Shown here: piece after piece, positions 40,285-47,986 of the stretch
Layout: every line of letters starts with the position of its first letter
Position numbering within the stretch: the first letter of the stretch is position 1
From: Glycomyces fuscus
Lineage (GTDB): Bacteria > Actinomycetota > Actinomycetes > Streptosporangiales > Streptosporangiaceae
DNA: 64,000 bases
Assembly (NCBI GenBank): GCA_002529455.1
Contig: NYMS01000002.1
Location: forward strand, 1 to 64,000
Direction: 5' to 3'
Made by a program: the position numbers and the translations under genes
The notes under the pieces: model-generated
Database searches by the model: none
What the model saw: the letters and a program-made list of their open reading frames with translations, nothing else
Told to the model about the DNA's origin: nothing

Positions 40285-41634
40285 GTGACCGAGCGGACCG
40301 ACGTCGTGGTCGTGGGCGCGGGCGTGTCGGGGCTGGCCGCGACGCGGCGGCTGCGCGCGGGCGGTCTGCGGGTGCTCCTGCTGGAAGGCGGCGACCGTCC
40401 GGGAGGCCGCGCCGCGCTGATGCCCGCCCCCGAACCGGACGGCCTCCCCGCGGGCAGCATGTACCTGTCGCCGGGCGCACGCACGCTCCTGGACCTGGCC
40501 GCCGAGCTCGACGTAGCGGTCGAGTCCGCCGTGCACGACCCCGCACTGAAGGACCTGCGGGTCGACGACAACGGCGAAGTCCACCTCAGCGAGGCCAACG
40601 TTCCGCTGGGGACCTCGTGGTGGTCCCGTCTGCGCAACGAGTGGATCTTCACCGGCTTCGCGCGGATGGCCAGGGGTGTCGACCTCGCAGAGCCATGGCG
40701 CTCGGCCGGAGCCGAGGACCTCGACCGGCGTACGGCGCGCGCGTGGCTGCGCTCGTACTCCTCCGACCGCCGCCTCCTCGGTCTGGTGGAGGAGGCTCTG
40801 ACCTTCGACGCGGGGATGCCCGCCGACCGCATCAGCCTGCTGTGGTTGCTGGCCCACATCGGCCCCGACCTGCCCGAGGATGACGAGTACCTGCGCCTGG
40901 ACCCCGCCCTGCTGGTCGAGCGGATGGCCGCTCCGGTCGCCGGAGTCGTACGTACAGGACGACACGTCGAGTGGGTGGAGCAGAGCGAGCACGGTGTGCG
41001 GGTGGGAGGCCCCTGGGGCGAGGTCGCCGCGGACCGGGCGGTCCTGGCCCTGTCCCCCGCCGACGCCGCGCGCCTCGCGTTCTCCCCGGCGCTGCCACCC
41101 GAACGGGAGCGTCTGCAGCGCGACTGGCCGCAGTCCGAGATCATCCGTACCGAGCTGGTGTACTGGCGGCCGTTCTGGCGCGGGTTCGGGCTCTCGGGCG
41201 GGGTGCACTTCGACGAGGGCGTCCCCGCCTGGACCCTCGACGACAGCCCCGTCGACGCCAACCAGGGGCGCTTGGTCGCACACACCTACACCTTCGACGA
41301 GGGCGATCCCCTGGGGGCCGACCAGGAGATCGCCGGCGCACCGGTCCGCCACCGCACCCTGCTCCTGGAGAACCTGCGGGTGGCCCTGGGCCCCCTGGCC
41401 GACGACCCGATCACCCTCACCCAGTCGGCCGCGGGCCCGGAGATCTACAGCCGCGCCTACCAGTCGCCCACCCCGCCCGGTTTCCTGACCAGGTACGGGC
41501 CCTGGCTGCGCGCCCCCGTGGGGCGCGTGCACTGGGCCGCCGCCGAGACGGGGGCCTTCCCCGGCAACGGCACCCTCGACGGTGCCGTGGCCAGTGGCCA
41601 CCGCGCCGCGGAGGAGGTTCTGCGCGGAGCCTGA
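40285..41634 (+). CDS. FAD-dependent amine-oxidase-like flavoprotein
   Basis: This is a 449-residue protein of the protoporphyrinogen oxidase/phytoene desaturase superfamily. The dinucleotide-binding motif is VVVVGAGVSGLAATRRLRAG, followed by LLLEGGDRPGGRA. The C-terminus has the FAD-contacting GRVHWAAAETG...NGTLDGAVASGHRAA. AGGAG stands before GTG 40285. The substrate is unknown; an unspecified amine or polyene oxidation is possible. It is convergent with an MFS gene across a strong hairpin. Confidence 0.9.
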   Translation: MTERTDVVVVGAGVSGLAATRRLRAGGLRVLLLEGGDRPGGRAALMPAPEPDGLPAGSMYLSPGARTLLDLAAELDVAVESAVHDPALKDLRVDDNGEVHLSEANVPLGTSWWSRLRNEWIFTGFARMARGVDLAEPWRSAGAEDLDRRTARAWLRSYSSDRRLLGLVEEALTFDAGMPADRISLLWLLAHIGPDLPEDDEYLRLDPALLVERMAAPVAGVVRTGRHVEWVEQSEHGVRVGGPWGEVAADRAVLALSPADAARLAFSPALPPERERLQRDWPQSEIIRTELVYWRPFWRGFGLSGGVHFDEGVPAWTLDDSPVDANQGRLVAHTYTFDEGDPLGADQEIAGAPVRHRTLLLENLRVALGPLADDPITLTQSAAGPEIYSRAYQSPTPPGFLTRYGPWLRAPVGRVHWAAAETGAFPGNGTLDGAVASGHRAAEEVLRGA

Positions 41635-41772
41635 GCCAGGGGCGGCGCTCCTGGCCGATCGCGGCACATGCGCACCGACGGCAGGTGTCCACGGTGTCCT
41701 ACGACGTATCCGGGGGCCGTTCGCCGACCGGCCCCCATCCGGCTCCTGAGCACGCGGCCCACACGACCGGGG

Positions 41773-41819
41773 GGCGCCGCCCCCGCACCACCGCAGCAAA
41801 GGGGTGCGGGGGCGGCGCC
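41773..41819. terminator. 17-bp stem bidirectional terminator
   Basis: GGCGCCGCCCCCGCACC pairs perfectly with its complement at 41803-41819 around a 13-base loop. It lies between convergent genes. Confidence 0.85.
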
Positions 41820-41864
41820 TGGTCCGCCGGCCCTGCCCTTGGGCCTCACAGCGCTGTTTCGGCC

Positions 41865-43424
41865 TCAGTGGCCCTTGGTCACGTCCAGGTCCTTGGGTGT
41901 CAGGGCGAACACCACGACCACCGACACCAGCATGATCGCGGCACCGATGCCGCCGACCAGCGTCAGGCCGTGGGTGAAGGCCGCCTTGGCCTGCTCGATG
42001 GCCGCGGCCCCGGCAGGTCCCAGATCGGCCAGGACGTGCAGAGCACCGCCCAGGGACTCCTGCGCCGCCCCCACCTCCTTGGGGCCCAGGCCCGCGGCGG
42101 CGAGGTCGGAGGCCGGTAGTTCGGCGCGGTAGAGGGCGGCCGCCGCGCTGCCCAGCACGGCCACGCCCAGGACCGCGCCCAGTTCGTAGGAGGTCTCCTC
42201 GATCGCGGCGGCGCTGCCCGCGTGCTCGGCCGGGGTCCCCGACATGATGATCGCCGAGGCGATGGCCAAAGCGCCCATACCCGCACCGAGCAGGGTCAGG
42301 CAGATCGCGACCGGTGTGTAGGTGAGCGGCTGGGGAGCGACGGCCAGGGCCGCGAATCCCAGACCCGACAGCACCAGCCCGCCCACCAGGACGGTGCGGG
42401 CACCGATGCGCTGGGCCAGCACCGGTGCCAGCGGCGAGACCACCGCCGCGGCGATGGCCATCGGCAGCAGCCCGATCCCGGCCTGCAGGGGCGACAGCCC
42501 CTGCACGAGCTGGAACCACTGGGCCGCGAGCAGCAGAGCCGAGCCCATGGCCAGCATGGTGAACAGCGCGGCCAGCGTCCCGGCCGTGAACGAGGGGACG
42601 GCGAACAGGCGCACCCGCAGCAGCGGTGAGTCGCTGTTGAGGCAGCGCAGCACGAACCAGACGAGCAGGGCCAGCCCCACCGCAAGCGCCACCAGCGCCA
42701 GGGCATCGGCCGGACCCTCCTTGGCGATGCGCTTGATGCTCCACACCAGGGCGGTCATGCCCACGATCGACAGGACCGTGGCCAGCGCGTCCCAGCGGCC
42801 GGGGTGAGGATTGCGCGCCTCGGGCAGCAGGAACAGGCTCACGAGGACGGCCGCGGCCATCCAGGGCACGTTCACCAGGAACGCCGCGTGCCAGGAGAAC
42901 TTCTCCAGCAGCAGTCCGCCCACGATGGGACCCACGGCCGCCCCCAGGGAGGCCACGGCCGCCCAGATGCCCAGGGCCTTGGCGCGTTCGGCGGGGTCGG
43001 TGAACAGGCTGCGGATCATCGACAGTGTGGCCGGCATGATCATCGCCCCGCCCACGCCCAGCAGGGCGCGCACGGCGATCACCACGGGGGCCGACTCGGC
43101 CACCAGGACCAGCAGGGAGGCTCCGCCGAAGATCGCGAAGCCGACGAGGAGCGTCCTCTTGCGCCCCCACCGGTCCCCCAGCGTGCTCATGGTGACCAGG
43201 AGCCCGGCCAGGACCAGCGAGTAGATGTCGACGATCCACAGCTGCTGGGCCGCGGTCGGGGACAGCGCCGCGGCGATCTCGGGCAGGGCGACGTTGAGGA
43301 TGGTCATGTCCATGACCACCACCAGCAGGCTGGCGGCCAGCACGGCCAGGGCGGCCCAACGACGGCCTGCGGACAGGTGCCCGGCGGTGGAGCCCGGCGC
43401 GTCGGAAGTGTGCGGAGTACTCAC
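41865..43424 (-). CDS. MFS drug exporter, DHA2 (14-TM) family
   Basis: This is a 519-residue exporter with about 14 membrane segments. The signature is VVVMDMTILNVALPEIAAAL, the loop is GDRWGRKRTLLVGF, and motif C is GVGGAMIMPATLSMI. It resembles SmvA/QacA-type carriers for cationic drugs. Its start overlaps the TetR stop by four bases (ATGA type), so the two are translationally coupled and TetR comes first in the operon. The triple 14-bp repeat upstream of tetR therefore controls both. It is a paralogue of the exporter at 35575-37185 rather than a near duplicate. Confidence 0.94.
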   Translation of the reverse strand: MSTPHTSDAPGSTAGHLSAGRRWAALAVLAASLLVVVMDMTILNVALPEIAAALSPTAAQQLWIVDIYSLVLAGLLVTMSTLGDRWGRKRTLLVGFAIFGGASLLVLVAESAPVVIAVRALLGVGGAMIMPATLSMIRSLFTDPAERAKALGIWAAVASLGAAVGPIVGGLLLEKFSWHAAFLVNVPWMAAAVLVSLFLLPEARNPHPGRWDALATVLSIVGMTALVWSIKRIAKEGPADALALVALAVGLALLVWFVLRCLNSDSPLLRVRLFAVPSFTAGTLAALFTMLAMGSALLLAAQWFQLVQGLSPLQAGIGLLPMAIAAAVVSPLAPVLAQRIGARTVLVGGLVLSGLGFAALAVAPQPLTYTPVAICLTLLGAGMGALAIASAIIMSGTPAEHAGSAAAIEETSYELGAVLGVAVLGSAAAALYRAELPASDLAAAGLGPKEVGAAQESLGGALHVLADLGPAGAAAIEQAKAAFTHGLTLVGGIGAAIMLVSVVVVFALTPKDLDVTKGH

Positions 43425-43978
43425 GTGCGGTCCTTCGGGGAAGTGCCCATCAGGGCGGTGATGGCCATGCGCAGCGCCGCCTCGTCGAAGGGCCGGTCGT
43501 TGAGCAGGGTGTGCAGGATGACCCCGTCCAGGTAGACGGCCGTGGCCTGGGCCGCTTCGGGCGAGGCGTAGGCCTGGAGGATCTCGGTGACCCCCAGCAC
43601 CCAGTGCTGGGCGAACGGGCGCAGTTCGGGTTTGTGCATGCCGGCGAAGTAGAGCAGGCTCTCGGCGCGCAGCCGTTCACGGTCGCTCAGATAGGCGGTG
43701 AACAGCGCGGCGATGCCCTCGGGCCGCCCGTCACAGCCGCGGACGTCCTCCGCGAACTCACGCAGTTCCTCATCGACCTGCTCGACGATGGCCTGTAGGG
43801 CGGCGGCGCGCAGATCGTCCAGGGAGTCGAAGTAGTAGGTGGTGGCCCCCAACGGCACCCGGGCCCGTTCGGCCACCCGTCGATGCGTCAGAGCCGAACT
43901 GCCGTTGGCGATCATCTCTTGCACGGCGGCCTCGACCATGGCGCGCCGGCGCCCCTCGGGATCCCTGCGGGAGGTCAT
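43421..43978 (-). CDS. TetR-family repressor of the downstream MFS exporter
   Basis: This is a 185-residue regulator. The helix-turn-helix is HRRVAERARVPLGATTYYFD (residues 31-50), with the TTYYFxSxDDL extension of the TetR_N group. The ligand domain has LLYFAGMHKPELRPF. GGGGAG precedes ATG 43978. First gene of a two-gene operon with the exporter, it should repress the operon through the repeats at 44042-44083 and be released by an exported compound. Confidence 0.94.
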   Translation of the reverse strand: MTSRRDPEGRRRAMVEAAVQEMIANGSSALTHRRVAERARVPLGATTYYFDSLDDLRAAALQAIVEQVDEELREFAEDVRGCDGRPEGIAALFTAYLSDRERLRAESLLYFAGMHKPELRPFAQHWVLGVTEILQAYASPEAAQATAVYLDGVILHTLLNDRPFDEAALRMAITALMGTSPKDRT

Positions 43979-44041
43979 GGGCGCTCCCCGTGTGCGGGCC
44001 GCCCGAAGGTGCGGAACAACATCTTTTCACCCCAATGTCTG

Positions 44042-44083
44042 GTACAAGCGTACAAGTACAAGCGTACAAGTACAAACGTACTA
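44042..44083. promoter_or_regulatory. three tandem 14-bp operator repeats
   Basis: Units GTACAAGCGTACAA (44042-44055), GTACAAGCGTACAA (44056-44069) and GTACAAACGTACTA (44070-44083). Each contains the inverted repeat GTAC-N4-GTAC. They lie 64 bp before the TetR start. Confidence 0.85.
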
Positions 44084-44268
44084 GAAAGGGGACGCCTTCC
44101 ACCCGTGACGTGCGCCACCCCCGGAGCGCTCTTTGGAGTCCGTCGCCTCTGGAGAACCTGCGGTAACAGATGAGCGCGCGGGCGGCGCTGGAGCCGACCG
44201 ACCCGCGAGCGCTCAGGAGCGGGGGGTTCGCGTCGGTGGGCGCCCGCGAGGCCGCGACCGAGGCGTCC

Positions 44269-44280
44269 TACTGTTGGCTG
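44269..44280 (+). promoter_or_regulatory. -10 element of a leaderless promoter
   Basis: TACTGT at 44269-44274, then six bases, then ATG 44281. It supports the shorter start of the methyltransferase gene. Confidence 0.55.
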
Positions 44281-45006
44281 ATGCGCGCACACCACATTGA
44301 CCGCCCGGCCGATCTCGACGTGGTCCGCGAGTCCTATGACCGGGTGGCCGACAACTACGCCCACATGGTGGTGACCACGGGGGTCGGTGACATCCGGAGC
44401 CATCCATGGCTCAAGGCGTCCATCGACGCCTTCGCCGACACCGTTGGCGGGATCGGTCCCGTCCTCGACGTCGGCTGCGGACCCGGAACGGTGACCGCCT
44501 ACCTCTCCGAACGCGGACTCGACGTGTCCGGAGTCGACCTCTCCCCCCGCATGATCGAAAACGCGCGCCGCCTGCATCCGCGATGCCGCTTCAGCGTCGC
44601 CTCCGCCACCGACCTCGACCTCGAAGAGGCGTCCCTCGGCGGCGTACTCGCGTGGTGGTCGCTGTTCAACCTCCCCCGCGACGTCCTCCCCCAGGTCCTC
44701 GCCCTGTTCGCACGCGCCCTGAGACCGGGCGGCCACTTCATCACCGCGACGCACGTCGGCGACCAGGACGCGGTGCGCACCGAGGCCTACGGAGGTGTAC
44801 CCGTTCGCTGGACGACGCACCGGTGGCGGCCGGAACAGCTCGTGGACCTGATCGTGCGGGCCGGGCTGCATCCGGTCGCCGAGCTCCGGCTCCCCGCGGA
44901 GGAGTACAGCGGGCCGGGTGTGGTCGTCATGGCCAAGCGCCCCGCCCGAGGAGCGGGCACCGGAGACGGCACGGGCCCCGTGCCGGGACCCGCCGTCGAC
45001 GGGTGA
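44281..45006 (+). CDS. class I SAM-dependent methyltransferase
   Basis: This is a 241-residue methyltransferase. Motif I is PVLDVGCGPGTVTAYLSERG, the strand-2 acid is SGVDLSPRMIENA, and motif III is ALRPGGHFITATHVGDQ. The family is of the Methyltransf_25/11 type; the acceptor is unknown. A longer frame starts at ATG 44170, but the -10 hexamer six bases before ATG 44281 and the family-like opening LDVVRESYDRVADNYAHMV favour 44281. The C-terminal tail is Gly/Pro-rich and disordered. It stands alone, upstream of a small winged-helix gene. Confidence 0.9.
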   Translation: MRAHHIDRPADLDVVRESYDRVADNYAHMVVTTGVGDIRSHPWLKASIDAFADTVGGIGPVLDVGCGPGTVTAYLSERGLDVSGVDLSPRMIENARRLHPRCRFSVASATDLDLEEASLGGVLAWWSLFNLPRDVLPQVLALFARALRPGGHFITATHVGDQDAVRTEAYGGVPVRWTTHRWRPEQLVDLIVRAGLHPVAELRLPAEEYSGPGVVVMAKRPARGAGTGDGTGPVPGPAVDG

Positions 45007-45064
45007 CCGGCCCCCGTCGACGGTCCGGGCCCGGTCCTCCCGACCACGTTCGGAACATGGGAGT

Positions 45065-45364
45065 ATGAGCGGTATGACCTTCCGAGATGACGCACAACGA
45101 CTCCTCCGGGCCGCGCGGCGCGTCAAGGTCGACAAGGGCGGCCTCCCGGTCCACGTGGGCGACCTCGCCCGGGAGACCGGCTGGTCCACGGGCGCGGTGC
45201 AGACGACGCTGAGCCATCTGGACGGCAAGGGCTACCTCGCCGGTGTCGCGTACTCCGACGAGGGCGGGGCGGCGGAGAGCATCGGCCGGGACGCGGTCGT
45301 GTACTTCGACGATCTGACCGAGGCCGGCCACGCGGCGATCGAGGGCGGCAGCGAGCAGGCATGA
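45065..45364 (+). CDS. small winged-helix-like DNA-binding protein
   Basis: This protein of up to 99 residues has the DNA-binding part in the middle: LPVHVGDLARETGWSTGAVQ as the helix-turn-helix, then TTLSHLDGKGYLAGVAYSDE as helix and wing. The end DAVVYFDDLTEAGHAAIEGG is the usual regulator tail ('TxxGxxAI'). The start may be ATG 45065 or ATG 45074; a GGGAG site suits the second better. No named family is recognised and the target is unknown. A NUDIX gene follows 220 bp later on the same strand. Confidence 0.7.
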   Translation: MSGMTFRDDAQRLLRAARRVKVDKGGLPVHVGDLARETGWSTGAVQTTLSHLDGKGYLAGVAYSDEGGAAESIGRDAVVYFDDLTEAGHAAIEGGSEQA

Positions 45365-45587
45365 GGGGACGCCCTCCTCCCGGGCGGGTACAGCGGCACG
45401 GCGAAGGCCTCCCCGCCGCCTCCCCGTCCCGGCCGGTCGCGGGACGGATCCGGCACGCCCACGGCCGGCCCGGCCGCCCCGGCGGCTCGACGGCCTCCGT
45501 CGCCCGCCGGTGCGCAACGAACGGGCCGATCCTGGACGAACACGCGCCGGAGCCGTCCGGCGGCCGTACCGCACGCCGAGGAGCCAG

Positions 45588-46235
45588 GTGAACGCGTCTC
45601 CCACGTCCTCCGACAGGCTCCGGCGCATCGCGATGGAGCTCACGGCCCAAGCGGAGTCGGGGCTGGCGTACTGCACCGACCGGTTCGACATCGAGCGGTT
45701 CCACCGCATCGGCGCCCTGGCCCGCGACCTGATGCAGGCCGTCGCCGCCGAAGACCTGCCCGCCTATGACCGGCAGGTCGCCGCGACGGCCGGTTACGCC
45801 ACACCCAAGATCGATGTGCGCGGCGGCGTCTTCGACCCCTCGGGCCGGGTGCTGCTCGTTCGGGAGGTCGCGGACCGGCACCGCTGGACCCTGCCCGGCG
45901 GGTGGTGCGACATCCTGGAGAGCCCGCGGCAGGCGATCGAACGCGAGGTGGCCGAGGAGGCCGGGCTGCCCGTGCGGGCCGTCCATCTCGCGGGGGTCCT
46001 CGACCGGCACCTGTGGCCCCACGTGCCGGTGTACGACCGGCACATCTACAAGCTCTTCTTCGTGTGCGAACCGGTGGGCGACCTCGACCCCGCCTTCACC
46101 AGCGCCGAGACCAGCGAGGTGGCGTGGTTCGACGTGGACGCCCTGCCGGAGCTGTCGGTGGCGCGGGTGGTGCCCGAGCAGATCGCGCTGTTGCACGAGC
46201 ACCGGGTCCGTCCCGGGCCCGCGCACGTGGACTGA
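45588..46235 (+). CDS. NUDIX hydrolase with N-terminal extension
   Basis: This is a 215-residue pyrophosphohydrolase. The NUDIX box reads GGWCDILESPRQAIEREVAE, then EAGLP, giving Gx5Ex7REVxEExG with all metal-binding Glu present. The N-terminal 60 residues (LRRIAMELTAQAESGLAYCT; RIGALARDLMQA) form the helical hydrolase N-domain of ADP-ribose/CDP-choline-type members. AGGAG stands before GTG 45588. The substrate is a nucleoside diphosphate derivative, not defined by sequence. Confidence 0.93.
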   Translation: MNASPTSSDRLRRIAMELTAQAESGLAYCTDRFDIERFHRIGALARDLMQAVAAEDLPAYDRQVAATAGYATPKIDVRGGVFDPSGRVLLVREVADRHRWTLPGGWCDILESPRQAIEREVAEEAGLPVRAVHLAGVLDRHLWPHVPVYDRHIYKLFFVCEPVGDLDPAFTSAETSEVAWFDVDALPELSVARVVPEQIALLHEHRVRPGPAHVD

Positions 46236-46243
46236 ACCGGCCG

Positions 46244-46265
46244 GCGGCGGCACCGGTGCCGCCGC
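46244..46265. terminator. 22-bp perfect palindrome after the NUDIX gene
   Basis: GCGGCGGCACC is followed directly by its complement. The central bases would form the loop of a terminator. Confidence 0.55.
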
Positions 46266-46439
46266 TTCACCTGGAGCACCTCCGAACCGGACACGGCCAC
46301 GGCCTGCCCCTCTCCCCTTCCCCGTTCGTCCCGCCTCCGAGCCGTGTGCCGACCGTGCCCGCCGCCACCCGTTGATTGTTCGAGAATTTTCGCACTATGA
46401 TTGTGCGGCAATAGTCGAATGATTGTGGAGGCGGCGGCG

Positions 46440-46814
46440 ATGGCTGCGATACGGACCTACGTCCACCCGGAGACCGAGGACATCTCACTGCCGCGCGTGC
46501 TGTTCGCGCTGAGCGAGCCGCTGCGCCTGGAGATGGTCCGCAAACTCGCCGAGGAGGGGGAGGTCGACAGCATCGACCTGGGCCCCGACCTGCCCAGGTC
46601 GACCCTGACCCACCACACCAGCCTGCTGCGCGAGTCCGGCGTCGCCTTCGTGCGGGCCGAGGGGCGCAAGTGCATGATCAGCCTGCGCACCGAAGACCTG
46701 GACGCCCGGTTCCCCGGCCTAGTGGGCACCGTCCTGGCGGGGTACGAGCCCGAGCCGCCCGGCGGTGGCCAGGAGGCCCGCAACGAGGGCGCGCGGCGGG
46801 GGAAGAAGCAGTGA
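46440..46814 (+). CDS. ArsR-type HTH regulator
   Basis: This is a 124-residue regulator. The winged helix spans residues 18-85: VLFALSEPLRLEMVRKLAEE, GPDLPRSTLTHHTSLLRESG as recognition helix, and FVRAEGRKCMISLR as wing. There are no typical metal-binding Cys pairs, so it probably senses an organic ligand or redox state rather than arsenic. GGAGG lies at good distance before ATG 46440. It overlaps the MFS start (GTGA), so it heads an ArsR-MFS-UvrA-like operon, which it likely represses. Confidence 0.92.
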   Translation: MAAIRTYVHPETEDISLPRVLFALSEPLRLEMVRKLAEEGEVDSIDLGPDLPRSTLTHHTSLLRESGVAFVRAEGRKCMISLRTEDLDARFPGLVGTVLAGYEPEPPGGGQEARNEGARRGKKQ

Positions 46815-47968
46815 TCCGCCGTCTGTGGCCGCTGGTGGCCGCCACCGTCTCGCTCGGCATCGACGCCTACGTGCTGGCCGGTGTCCTGCCCCGGATCGCG
46901 GACTCGCTCACGGTCCCGGTGGCCGCCATCGGTCTCGGTGTCACCGCCTTCACCGGCGCGTACGCGCTCGCCGGGCCGCTGCTGTCGGGGCCGCTCGTCG
47001 CCGGTTCCACCAGGCGTGCCCTGGCCGTCGCGCTGGCCCTGTTCAATCTCGGCAACCTCCTCACCGCGCTGGCCCCGGGTATCGCGGTGTTCCTGACCTC
47101 ACGCGTGGTGGCCGGACTCGGCGCCGGGGTCCTGACCGCGGTGGCGACCGCCACGGCCGCCGCGATGGTCGCCGACCACGAGCGCGGACGCGCCATGGCG
47201 CTGGTGACCTTCGGGCTGTCGACCGGAACGGTGGCGGGTGTGCCGGTCGGTATGCTCATCGGCCAGTGGGCGGGGTGGCGCTGGACCATGGGGCTGGTCG
47301 TGGCGATCGGCGCCGTCAGCATGGTCGCGGTCCTGGCCCGGCGGGCACCGTACCCGTCCATCGCGGTGGTCAGGGCCGGTGAGAACCTACGCCTTCTCAG
47401 GTCCCCCGCGGTCGCCGCGGGCGTGGTCCTGGCCTTCCTGCTCGGGATGGCGAGCCTGGGCCCGTACACCTACCTGGTCCCCATGGCGGGCGAGCGCGGC
47501 CTGGCCCCGTGGGCGTTCACGCTGGTGTGGGTGTGGGGCGTCGGCGGCGTCACCGCTTCGGCCCTGGTCGGCAGGCCCCTGGACTCCTGGGGGTCCCGGC
47601 GGCTGCTCCCCGCGGTCGTGGCGGTGCTGACCCTGGCGCTGGGCGCTCTGTCGTTCCTGGACCAGGCCGCCGTGTGGGTGGTCGCGGTCGCCCTGTGGGG
47701 AGCGGCGGGATGGGCGAGCGTGCCCGTTCTCCAGCACCTGCTCGTCCACGGGCGCCGGCGACGGGCCGTCTCGGTCATCGCGTTCCAGATGGCCGCGATG
47801 TACCTGGGTTCGGCGGCCGGTGCGGCCCTGGGCGGTTGGCTGCTGGACCACGGCACCTCCGCCGGGACGCTTCCCGGATGGGCCGGCGGGATCTCGCTGA
47901 CGGCGCTCGTGCTCGCCCTGGCCGTCACCCGGGGCGGGGCGGTACGACGGTCCGCCCCGGTCCCGTGA
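46811..47968 (+). CDS. MFS exporter, 12-TM (AraJ/chloramphenicol-efflux type)
   Basis: This is a 385-residue transporter with 12 predicted segments. The start LWPLVAATVSLGIDAYVLAG, then VLPRIADSL, matches the DHA1 sugar-efflux/chloramphenicol-resistance group, with motif C-like VTFGLSTGTVAGVPVGMLIG. The GTG start overlaps the ArsR stop, so translation is coupled. The UvrA-like protein follows 18 bp later. The unit looks like a regulated drug-resistance module; the drug is unknown. Confidence 0.92.
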   Translation: MIRRLWPLVAATVSLGIDAYVLAGVLPRIADSLTVPVAAIGLGVTAFTGAYALAGPLLSGPLVAGSTRRALAVALALFNLGNLLTALAPGIAVFLTSRVVAGLGAGVLTAVATATAAAMVADHERGRAMALVTFGLSTGTVAGVPVGMLIGQWAGWRWTMGLVVAIGAVSMVAVLARRAPYPSIAVVRAGENLRLLRSPAVAAGVVLAFLLGMASLGPYTYLVPMAGERGLAPWAFTLVWVWGVGGVTASALVGRPLDSWGSRRLLPAVVAVLTLALGALSFLDQAAVWVVAVALWGAAGWASVPVLQHLLVHGRRRRAVSVIAFQMAAMYLGSAAGAALGGWLLDHGTSAGTLPGWAGGISLTALVLALAVTRGGAVRRSAPVP

Positions 47969-47986
47969 CCGGGTAAGCCTTGTCCC

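Noticed and set aside
39703..43359. A 1218-codon open frame on the minus strand
   Set aside because: It is the antisense and out-of-frame shadow of the AfsR-like, flavoprotein and MFS genes. Its translation is low-complexity Arg/Gly/Pro-rich with no domain.
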